The notes under the pieces were generated by a model, which saw only the letters and a list, made by a program, of their open reading frames with translations, was not told the origin of the DNA and ran no database searches. Shown one piece after another: positions 1 through 5,117 of a stretch of DNA of 7,986 bases. The first letter of the stretch is position 1. Every line of letters starts with the position of its first letter. Both the position numbers and the translations under genes were made by a program. The DNA comes from Clostridiales bacterium UBA8153 (GTDB lineage: Bacteria; Bacillota; Sulfobacillia; UBA8153): positions 1 through 7,986 of the forward strand of contig DMHJ01000079.1 of NCBI GenBank assembly GCA_003449495.1, read 5' to 3'.

Positions 1-1
1 T

Positions 2-133
2 CACGCATTTGAGCTCAAAGGGCCCAAAGGCCTGGTCAGCGGGGTAAGAGTTCATTTCAACGTTACTGCGGAAAAGGCCGAGAGCCTGGTGTTGGCGCAG
101 CCTACCGGCGCCTACACCGCACGTAGGAAGTAG
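2..133 (+). CDS. C-terminal end of an unrecognised protein (5' truncated)
   Basis: An open frame runs from the left edge to a TAG at 131-133, giving the last 43 residues of a protein whose start lies outside the window. It begins HAFELKGPKG and ends PTGAYTARRK. The piece mixes alternating hydrophobic residues (VSGVRVHFNV), which suggest a beta strand, with a basic tail (ARRK). It has no cysteine motif, obvious membrane segment or catalytic signature, and I do not recognise the family. The frame is open over its whole length and codon use is GC-rich like the rest of the window, so a real gene end is more likely than chance, but a 43-codon fragment is weak evidence. No clear terminator hairpin follows before the decayed gene that starts around 149. 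Confidence 0.5.
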   Translation, partial: HAFELKGPKGLVSGVRVHFNVTAEKAESLVLAQPTGAYTARRK

Positions 134-148
134 GCGTGTTACCATCCG

Positions 149-467
149 GTGCGGGCGGGGAGAGGAGACCTTGGTCCTGATGCGGGGAGGAGCAACACCA
201 CGACGGGCTCGAGCCGGTGGGTGCAGGGACTCAATACCCAGCAGATCGCCCGCCGGCTCTAGCACACCCAAGAGGCCGTGGACCAGTACCTCCGCGCCTT
301 CGACCGGGTCCTGATGCTGCAGTACTACCGGGGTTGCCAGCAAGGCCCTGGGCCGGGTGACCGGGCATAGCCCCCGGCTGTTCGAGGAGCACTTGGCGCC
401 GGCCGGCCAACACTTCCCAACCGGAGAGGCATTGACCGGGTACCCGGCGAACCGGGGGTTGACCTGG
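149..467 (+). pseudogene. Decayed DUF1670-like helix-turn-helix protein gene
   Basis: This stretch has no long open frame, yet two frames in succession give protein-like text that reads as one family. In the first frame (149 onward) DLGP appears at 167-178 and then GLNTQQIARRL at 227-259. An in-frame TAG at 260-262 follows, then HTQEAVDQYLRAFDRVLM at 263-316. A one-base frame change near 335-345 is needed to continue as VTGHSPRLFEEHLAP at 357-401 and HFPTGEALTGY soon after. The text QQIARRL-HTQEAV-YLRAFDRV followed by TGHSPRL-EEHL matches my memory of DUF1670 proteins, in which two helix-turn-helix-like repeats read 'IARRT.HS.EAV.RYL.DF.RV' and 'TG.SP.LV.EYL'. Such proteins are common in high-GC clostridia and have been suspected to be mobile or regulatory. 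No start codon or ribosome site can be assigned, and the 5' part is poorly preserved. I infer a dead gene carrying at least one nonsense mutation and one frameshift. The family name rests on memory; the break-up of the frame is seen directly. Confidence 0.6.
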
Positions 468-621
468 AAGTTGTGGGGTAGGTCGGCTAGCGGTGGTATT
501 AGGGTTGATGAACTACCTCCGCGCCGCCGTGGACGGTGCTCCCCGGGTCTCCAAGCCGGGACCAGAGTCAGGAGGAAGGCAGGCTCTGGACCGGTGGCCC
601 ATAAGTAAGCCTTAGGGCCTT
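468..621 (+). other. Gene-poor spacer with a doubtful 35-codon frame
   Basis: Between the decayed gene and the ribosome site of the peptidase gene I see no confident gene, promoter or terminator. A small frame at 508-615 starts MNYLRAAVDG and ends DRWPISKP. It has only a weak purine stretch before its ATG and matches nothing I know. The 12-base string TACCTCCGCGCC at 514-525 also occurs at 287-298 inside the decayed gene, in both places encoding YLRA. This may be coincidence or a trace of a small duplication. Confidence 0.3.
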
Positions 622-641
622 GAGGAAGGGAGAAGGTAACC

Positions 642-1928
642 ATGGCAGGATGTGACTTCCCATGGCCGGCAAGGGCTCCCAACGGGAAAGAGAAGGTGCT
701 CGCTCTCAGGGAACAGGCTAGGATAGTCGACGGCTGGCTCCGCACCAGGCTCGAAACGGTCCTGCCTGAAGTCATGGGCCGGGAAGGCTTCGATATGTGG
801 GTGGTGGTTGCCAGGGAGTACAACGAGGACCCGGTGTTCCTCACGCTGCTTCCCGCCACCGTGCTCTCCGCCCGCAGGCGCACCATACTGGTTTTTTACC
901 GCACCGTCCAGGGCGAGGTGGAGCGCTACATCCTAGCCAGGAGCGGCAGCGGTGAAGGGGACCTGTACAGGATGGCGTGGGACCCATCGACAGAGGACCA
1001 GTGGGAAGCGCTGGGCCGGTTGGTCCGGGAGAAAGACCCGGCATGCATCGGCATCAATGTGTCGCCGGCGTTCGCCTTAGGCGATGGGCTGAGCCATAAC
1101 GAGTATCAAGAACTGATGCGGGCGTTGGGACCGGTGTACGCGGCCCGGACCCAAGGCGCCGAGAGATTGGCCGTCGCCTGGCTGGAGCGGCGAACTCCCC
1201 AGGAACTGGCCGCCTATCCGGGGATCGTCCACATGGCTCACGGGATCATCGGGGAAGCCTTCTCTTCGCGGGTAGTGCACCCCGGGGTCACCACCGCCCA
1301 TGACTTAGGGTGGTGGATGCGCCAGAGGATGCTGGAGCTGGGCCTGCGCGCCTGGTTTCATTCCAACGTGACCGTCCAGAGACAAGGCGAGCCGTCGGCA
1401 GATCCCCAGCAACCCATCTGGCCGGGGGATCTCCTCCATTGTGACCTGGGCTTTCACTACCTGGGGTTGGCCACCGATGTGCAGCAGCTGGCCTATGTCC
1501 TGAAGACCGGTGAGCCGGAGGCGCCGTCCGGGTTGACAGCGGTGCTGGAGACGGCAAACAGGCTGCAGGATCTTCTGGCCGGAGAGTTCGTAGCGGGCAG
1601 GACAGGCAATGAGGTACTCAAACAGTCCCTGGAAGCGGCGAGGGCAGAGGGCATTGCAGCCTGCATATACACGCATCCTTTGGGCTACCACGGTCATGGG
1701 GCCGGGCCGGTTATCGGACTTTACGACCAGCAGGGAGGCGTTCCGGGCAGAGGAGACTACGAGCTGTTCGAAGACACCTGTCACGCCATGGAACTCAATG
1801 CCAAGGGGCCGGTAGCGGAGTGGGGAGGACAGCTGGTTACCATGGCCTTGGAGGAGGACATCGTCTTTACCGGCGGAAAGGTCCACTTCCTGGCCGGGCG
1901 CCAGACCTCCTTCCATCTCATCGCGTAG
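642..1928 (+). CDS. M24 family metallopeptidase (Xaa-Pro aminopeptidase-like)
   Basis: This predicted dinuclear-metal peptidase of the pita-bread fold should remove N-terminal residues next to proline or act on a related substrate in the cytosol. It has 428 residues. Residues about 20-170 look like a creatinase-type N-terminal domain (REYNEDPVF, SARRRTILVFY). Residues about 190-425 are the M24 domain. The five expected metal ligands can be placed: D268 (HCDLG), D279 (ATDVQQ), H352 (GHGAGP), E384 (MELNAKGP) and E405 (ALEEDIVF). GHGAGPVIG, GGVPGRGDY and EWGGQ mark a subfamily that departs from the canonical GHGIG and EPG wording. No signal peptide or membrane segment is visible. The ATG at 642 follows a purine-rich site (GGGAGAAGG, 628-636) with 5 bases between, so the start looks secure. 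The gene appears monocistronic and converges on the flavoprotein gene. Substrate specificity cannot be read from the sequence; the M24 assignment is firm. Confidence 0.93.
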   Translation: MAGCDFPWPARAPNGKEKVLALREQARIVDGWLRTRLETVLPEVMGREGFDMWVVVAREYNEDPVFLTLLPATVLSARRRTILVFYRTVQGEVERYILARSGSGEGDLYRMAWDPSTEDQWEALGRLVREKDPACIGINVSPAFALGDGLSHNEYQELMRALGPVYAARTQGAERLAVAWLERRTPQELAAYPGIVHMAHGIIGEAFSSRVVHPGVTTAHDLGWWMRQRMLELGLRAWFHSNVTVQRQGEPSADPQQPIWPGDLLHCDLGFHYLGLATDVQQLAYVLKTGEPEAPSGLTAVLETANRLQDLLAGEFVAGRTGNEVLKQSLEAARAEGIAACIYTHPLGYHGHGAGPVIGLYDQQGGVPGRGDYELFEDTCHAMELNAKGPVAEWGGQLVTMALEEDIVFTGGKVHFLAGRQTSFHLIA

Positions 1929-1940
1929 CGGGGTAGGCCA

Positions 1941-1984
1941 GCGGTGGGTCGATGCTCCGACGGTAACCGCATCTCACCCACCGC
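1941..1984 (+). terminator. Long inverted repeat after the M24 peptidase gene
   Basis: GCGGTGGGT at 1941-1949 and ACCCACCGC at 1976-1984 are perfect complements. Inside them GATGC (1951-1955) pairs with GCATC (1969-1973), extending the stem across a small mismatch. The hairpin begins 12 bases after the peptidase stop codon, which suits a transcript end or a 3' stabilising structure. No T-run follows, so it is not a classical intrinsic terminator and the role is inferred. Confidence 0.55.
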
Positions 1985-2027
1985 CGGTGCCCAGGCCCGG
2001 GCCTCCCGCGCTCACCGGCTCTTTCGC

Positions 2028-2059
2028 CCGGGGGAGGGGATGTCTTGCCCCTCCCCCGG
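2028..2059. terminator. 12-bp perfect hairpin between convergent genes
   Basis: The arms CCGGGGGAGGGG (2028-2039) and CCCCTCCCCCGG (2048-2059) are perfectly complementary, with an 8-base loop. The hairpin lies between the stop of the M24 gene (1928) and the stop of the opposing flavoprotein gene (2084), so it could serve transcripts from either side. Neither strand shows a U-tract after the stem, so it is a terminator by position and stability rather than by the full motif. Confidence 0.6.
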
Positions 2060-2083
2060 TAGCGCGGCAAGCTCGCCGGAGGG

Positions 2084-3769
2084 CTAAGCGCCGGCCGGCT
2101 CCAGCGAGTAGTGCCATTCCAGGATCCCGCCGCTGAGCACGTGAACCCGGGGAAAGCCGCTCTGGGCCAAGATGCGCGCGGCCACATAGGCCCGCAACCC
2201 GGCCCGGCAGACGACCACCACTTCCCGGTCCCGGTAGGGCCGCAGTTCCTGTAGCCGGTCCCTGAGCTCGGGAAGCGGTAGGTGCAGGCTGCCTTTGACG
2301 AGTCCGGTTTGGGCGAGCTCTTTTCCGGAGCGCACGTCCAAGACCACCAGCTCCCCGGCCTCCTTGGACAACCTCTGGTTCAGCTCGGTCGAGGTCATGA
2401 GGGCGACATCTCCCGCCCGGACGTTGCCGGCCACCAGCCCGGCCAGGCCCACCGGGTCCCGGGCCGAGGAGAAGGGGGGCGCGTAGGCCAGATCGAGGTT
2501 GGCCAATTCCTCTGTGTTCATACCGGCGTAGATGGCCGTGGCCAGCACGTCCACGCGCTTGTCCACACCGGCCCGGCCCACCACCTGCGCTCCCAAGAGG
2601 CGCCCGTTGTCCCGGTGGGTAACGGTCTTGATTTCCAAGGGCTGGGCCCCGGGGTAGTATCCGGCGTGAGAGGTAGCGTGGATGTGGGCTACCAGCGGGT
2701 CCAGTCCGGCCCGCCGGGCCTCGCCCTCGCTCAGGCCGGTCTTGCCCACGTGCAGGTCCATCACCTTTACGATGGTGGTGCCGGCAACCCCCGGGAAGGT
2801 CAGCTGGGGGCCGCGCACGGCGTTGGCTCCCGCCGTGCGGCCCTGCTTGTTAGCGGTGCTACCCATGGGTATCCAGGTCCGCTCACCGGTGACCAAGTTG
2901 ACGGTGTCGGCGCAGTCGCCGGCCGCCCAGATATGCTCAACGCTGGTGCGCATGTACTCATCTACCCTTATAGCTCCTGCGGCGCCCAGCTCCACCCCGG
3001 CCGCCCGTCCCAGGGTGGTTTCCGGCCGGACGCCCGTGGCGATGAGCACGAAGTTGGCCGGCAGCTTACCGGCCGAGGTGTGCACCAAGACCCCCGGCCC
3101 GCCCGGCGCCATGGAAAGCACCCGTTGGGAAGTGAGCACCGTCACCCGGTGCCTCTCCAACTCCCGGGCGGCGGGCTGGGACATGTCCCAGTCGAGAAAG
3201 GGTAGGATGCGGTCTAAAGCTTCCACGACCGTCACCCGGGCCCCCAGCTGGGCCAGCACCTCGGCCGACTCAATGCCGATGAGTCCTCCCCCCACGATGA
3301 CAGCCTCCACCTGCCGTTGGCGGGAGAGATGGGACATGATGGTATCCATGTCCCGCAGGCTCCTGAGGGTGAAGGTGAAAGGGTTGTCCACACCGGGGAT
3401 GGGCGGGACCACGGCGGTGGCGCCGGTGGCCAAAATCAGCTCGTCATACTCCCCGGCATACTCGGAACCTGCATCCAAGGGGCGTACCATCACCTTCCGT
3501 GAGACGGGATCCACATGCGTCACTTGGTGACGCACGCGCACCTCCACGTTGAACCTCTCCTTGAAGAAGGCCGGAGAGACGATGAGCAAGTCTTCCCGGC
3601 GGCGGATGCTGCCGCCGATGTGGTAGGGTAGGCCGCAACCTGCGTAAGCTACGTGATGGTCCCGCTCGTACACGGTGATGACCGCGGACTCGTCACAGCG
3701 CCTGGCCTTGGCGGCGGCGCTCATACCGGCCGCCACCCCACCTACGATGATCACACGCTTGCCGGACAT
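2084..3769 (-). CDS. FAD/NAD(P)H disulfide reductase with C-terminal rhodanese domain (CoA-disulfide reductase type)
   Basis: This flavoprotein should use NAD(P)H to reduce CoA disulfide, CoA persulfide or polysulfide, with a rhodanese domain to handle sulfane sulfur. From the chosen start it has 561 residues. The FAD-binding motif is VGGVAAGMSAA (residues 9-19). The single redox cysteine is C45 in YAGCGLPYHIG, as in CoA-disulfide reductases and unlike the CxxxxC pair of lipoamide dehydrogenase. The NAD-binding motif GGGLIGIE spans 160-167 and the second FAD motif AAGD 282-285. The dimerisation domain carries AYAPPFSSARDP (428-439). The rhodanese domain covers about 458-561, with loop CRAGLRAY and active cysteine C521. 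An upstream GTG at 3790 is in frame, but GGGGGG at 3777-3782 lies 7 bases before the ATG at 3767-3769, so I prefer that start. It lies about 84 bases downstream of the PHP gene on the same strand, with an inverted repeat between them. Family relatives include CoADR-RHD of Bacillus and NADH-dependent persulfide reductase (Npsr) of Shewanella. Which of these activities applies is not decided by sequence. Confidence 0.93.
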   Translation of the reverse strand: MSGKRVIIVGGVAAGMSAAAKARRCDESAVITVYERDHHVAYAGCGLPYHIGGSIRRREDLLIVSPAFFKERFNVEVRVRHQVTHVDPVSRKVMVRPLDAGSEYAGEYDELILATGATAVVPPIPGVDNPFTFTLRSLRDMDTIMSHLSRQRQVEAVIVGGGLIGIESAEVLAQLGARVTVVEALDRILPFLDWDMSQPAARELERHRVTVLTSQRVLSMAPGGPGVLVHTSAGKLPANFVLIATGVRPETTLGRAAGVELGAAGAIRVDEYMRTSVEHIWAAGDCADTVNLVTGERTWIPMGSTANKQGRTAGANAVRGPQLTFPGVAGTTIVKVMDLHVGKTGLSEGEARRAGLDPLVAHIHATSHAGYYPGAQPLEIKTVTHRDNGRLLGAQVVGRAGVDKRVDVLATAIYAGMNTEELANLDLAYAPPFSSARDPVGLAGLVAGNVRAGDVALMTSTELNQRLSKEAGELVVLDVRSGKELAQTGLVKGSLHLPLPELRDRLQELRPYRDREVVVVCRAGLRAYVAARILAQSGFPRVHVLSGGILEWHYSLEPAGA

Positions 3770-3776
3770 GGCCATT

Positions 3777-3782
3777 CCCCCC
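3777..3782 (-). promoter_or_regulatory. Ribosome binding site deciding the disulfide reductase start
   Basis: On the minus strand GGGGGG stands 7 bases before the ATG at 3767-3769, 1 base before an in-frame ATG at 3773-3775, and after the GTG at 3788-3790. Only the 3769 start has normal spacing, which makes the protein 561 rather than 568 residues. Confidence 0.55.
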
Positions 3783-3800
3783 GTCAGCACTTAAGCTCAA

Positions 3801-3817
3801 CTAAGGTTGCACCTTAG
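3801..3817. promoter_or_regulatory. Perfect 7-3-7 inverted repeat upstream of the disulfide reductase gene
   Basis: CTAAGGT at 3801-3807 and ACCTTAG at 3811-3817 are perfect complements around TGC. The repeat is 31 bases upstream of the preferred start and is AT-richer than its surroundings. It could be a repressor operator or a short mRNA hairpin in the leader. I cannot place a convincing -10/-35 pair next to it, so the role is inferred from symmetry and position. Confidence 0.4.
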
Positions 3818-3835
3818 GCACCGCCTCCACCTGCG

Positions 3836-3853
3836 GGGGCGGGTTCCGGCCCC
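3836..3853 (-). terminator. Weak hairpin directly after the PHP gene stop
   Basis: GGGGC (3836-3840) pairs with GCCCC (3849-3853) across an 8-base loop, and the structure begins immediately after the minus-strand TGA at 3854-3856. There is no U-tract after it. It may be a partial terminator separating the two leftward genes or a chance pairing in GC-rich DNA. Confidence 0.25.
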
Positions 3854-4648
3854 TCAAGTCAGGGGCAGAGGGCTAAGCTCCAGCCTTTCGAAACGGGCCA
3901 GGTAGCCAAAGCCCAAGTCCCGGGCGAGCCGGACGGCCTGCGGTATCATCGCCCCCACCGACGCAGGCCCGTGGGCATCGGAGCCCAGGGCTACGATATT
4001 ACCTCCCAATTCCCGGTACCATTCCAGCACCGGGCGGGGCGGTAGGAATGAGCAGATGCCGTGCCGGATGCCGGAGACGTTGATCTCCGGGACGATGCCA
4101 TGCCTGAGCATGGCCCCGAGGATGGCGCGGATCTCCTCTTGATGCTCCTCCGGCACCGGGGGGCTTCCGGGAATGGGGTATCTCGAAACCAGGTCCAGAT
4201 GGCCCAGGATCTGGAAACCGCCGTGGTCGACCAGGGCCAGCACCTCGGCGAAATACGGGGCGTAGCGGGCCCGGGGAGTCAGGGCCCGGTAACGATCGCC
4301 GCCGAGGAGCGTACCGCCATACCAGTGCACGGAACCGATGACAAAATCCAGCCTTCCCGCTGACTTCTGGAGCACCCGGCTCACCTGAGGCCAGTAGCGG
4401 TGGAGCTCGCCTACCTCCAGGCCGCAGCGGACGTGGAGCCTTCCGGCATACTCCTCGCGGCAGCGGGCCACATCATCAAGATACCGGTCCAGCGACAGGA
4501 AACCGTAGCCGGCGTCCCGGGGGTCAAAGTCCAGGTGGTCGGAGAATCCTAGGTCTAAAAGCCCCTGTTTCACCGCCTGCCGGCAATGGTCCCGGACATC
4601 CCCCTCGGCGTCAACGGAATGCTGGGAGTGAACGTGATAATCGAGCAA
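3854..4648 (-). CDS. PHP-domain phosphohydrolase, HisJ-type histidinol-phosphatase family
   Basis: This predicted metal-dependent phosphatase of the PHP superfamily most resembles HisJ enzymes, which convert L-histidinol phosphate to L-histidinol in histidine synthesis. From the chosen start it has 264 residues, close to the usual HisJ length. Metal-site motifs occur in the expected order: HVH (H5, H7), SDHLDF (H38), GLEVGE (E78), GSVHWYGG (H108), GHLDLVSRY (H150), and SDAH (D224, H226). The frame stays open upstream to 4885, but that extension is proline- and glycine-rich and not protein-like. The sequence AAGGAAGG at 4656-4663 (minus strand) sits 7 bases before the TTG at 4646-4648, which places the start three codons before the HVH motif. 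No other his gene is in the window, so the histidinol-phosphate role rests on family likeness; another sugar- or nucleotide-phosphate substrate remains possible. It is followed on the same strand by the disulfide reductase gene. Confidence 0.88.
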   Translation of the reverse strand: MLDYHVHSQHSVDAEGDVRDHCRQAVKQGLLDLGFSDHLDFDPRDAGYGFLSLDRYLDDVARCREEYAGRLHVRCGLEVGELHRYWPQVSRVLQKSAGRLDFVIGSVHWYGGTLLGGDRYRALTPRARYAPYFAEVLALVDHGGFQILGHLDLVSRYPIPGSPPVPEEHQEEIRAILGAMLRHGIVPEINVSGIRHGICSFLPPRPVLEWYRELGGNIVALGSDAHGPASVGAMIPQAVRLARDLGFGYLARFERLELSPLPLT

Positions 4649-4655
4649 ACCAGCA

Positions 4656-4663
4656 CCTTCCTT
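4656..4663 (-). promoter_or_regulatory. Ribosome binding site deciding a TTG start for the PHP gene
   Basis: On the minus strand AAGGAAGG lies 7 bases before TTG at 4646-4648. A strong site at ideal spacing just before the first conserved motif supports TTG over the far-upstream ATG near 4885. Confidence 0.7.
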
Positions 4664-4938
4664 AAGGCTGGGCGGTGGCCCGTCTTCGCACCCGCCGGCA
4701 GGAGGTGGCTTCGCCGCCGTCTTGCTGGTTCCTGCCCACCCCGGGCTGCAGGCCGGCCAGCCGCCAGCGCCGGGCCCGGCAGTCCCGCCCCGGTTCCAGC
4801 GCAGCACCGGGGTTACCGGTAGCTCATATGGACGGGAGGAAACAAATACTACGTAGCGAATGGTAACCGCCGGGTGCAGCACCATTATGGATCAATGTGA
4901 AGTAAACACCGGCAGTTTAACAAAAGCATACGCTAAAA
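4664..4938. other. Intergenic region between leftward PHP gene and rightward gcv operon
   Basis: No gene is supported here. Bases 4664-4830 are very GC-rich and translate to low-complexity proline, glycine and arginine text in every open frame. Bases from about 4838 are clearly AT-richer, which suits the promoter region for one or both divergent units. I could not fix a good -35/-10 pair on either strand. Two short palindromes are present, TACCGGTA at 4814-4821 and CTACGTAG at 4849-4856. Their role is unknown. Confidence 0.4.
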
Positions 4939-4952
4939 GTGACTACTGTCAC
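4939..4952. promoter_or_regulatory. Small dyad upstream of the gcv operon
   Basis: GTGAC at 4939-4943 and GTCAC at 4948-4952 are perfect complements around TACT. The dyad lies in the AT-richer block about 165 bases before the gcvT start, a plausible place for a regulator to bind or for an early leader hairpin. No binding-site family is recognised. Confidence 0.3.
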
Positions 4953-4958
4953 ATTTCG

Positions 4959-5105
4959 GGGCATGCTCATGCCCGCCGGGAAGGGGCGGTGGTGCCAGTT
5001 AGGCACAGGATTGGGCCGGAGCTCCGGCACCCGGGCGTGCAAAGCCGGTAGGTGGCACCCCAGGCACGGGCACGGTCGCCGTTTCCTTGGTAAGCAGAGG
5101 TAGAG
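4959..5105 (+). promoter_or_regulatory. GC-rich structured leader candidate of the gcv operon
   Basis: Several hairpins can form in this stretch before gcvT: GGGCAT (4959-4964) with ATGCCC (4969-4974) around a 4-base loop; GTGCC (4992-4996) with GGCAC (5002-5006) around a 5-base loop; and the 14-base palindrome GCCGGAGCTCCGGC (5015-5028). GGCAC occurs five times (5002, 5026, 5054, 5063, 5069). The single GTGCC at 4992 could pair with any of them, so alternative folds are possible. Glycine riboswitches often precede gcvT in Firmicutes, but I do not find the conserved glycine aptamer cores here. The region may be an untyped regulatory leader or just GC-rich spacer; whether it is transcribed is not known. 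Confidence 0.35.
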
Positions 5106-5109
5106 GTGG
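5102..5109 (+). promoter_or_regulatory. Ribosome binding site deciding the gcvT start
   Basis: AGAGGTGG lies 8 bases before the GTG at 5118-5120. The alternative GTG at 5106-5108 overlaps this site and cannot use it. Confidence 0.6.
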
Positions 5110-5117
5110 TTGTTAGC

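Noticed and set aside
2282..3530. Long plus-strand open frames inside the disulfide reductase gene
   Set aside because: They are antisense to a gene with full-length domain support and show no recognisable motifs.
4649..4885. N-terminal extension of the PHP protein
   Set aside because: The extension is proline- and glycine-rich and unlike HisJ proteins, and a strong ribosome site supports the internal TTG start.
4860..5051. Possible 63-codon plus-strand gene upstream of gcvT
   Set aside because: No ribosome site precedes its start, its text resembles no family, and it ends in the GC-rich leader. It is better explained as a chance open frame.
5011..5070. Cyclic-di-GMP-I (GEMM) riboswitch
   Set aside because: GCAAAGCC at 5039-5046 followed by GGTAGGTGGC recalls parts of the GEMM aptamer, but the hairpin that should separate these two elements is absent and the upstream half does not fit.
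4977..5080. tRNA or other structured housekeeping RNA
   Set aside because: No cloverleaf, T-loop consensus, CCA end or SRP/RNase P signature is visible despite the many stems.
4959..5105. Canonical glycine riboswitch before gcvT
   Set aside because: Short strings such as CCGGGAAGGGGC and TAGGCACAGGA faintly resemble glycine aptamer cores, but the strongly conserved bases are missing, so I do not call it.
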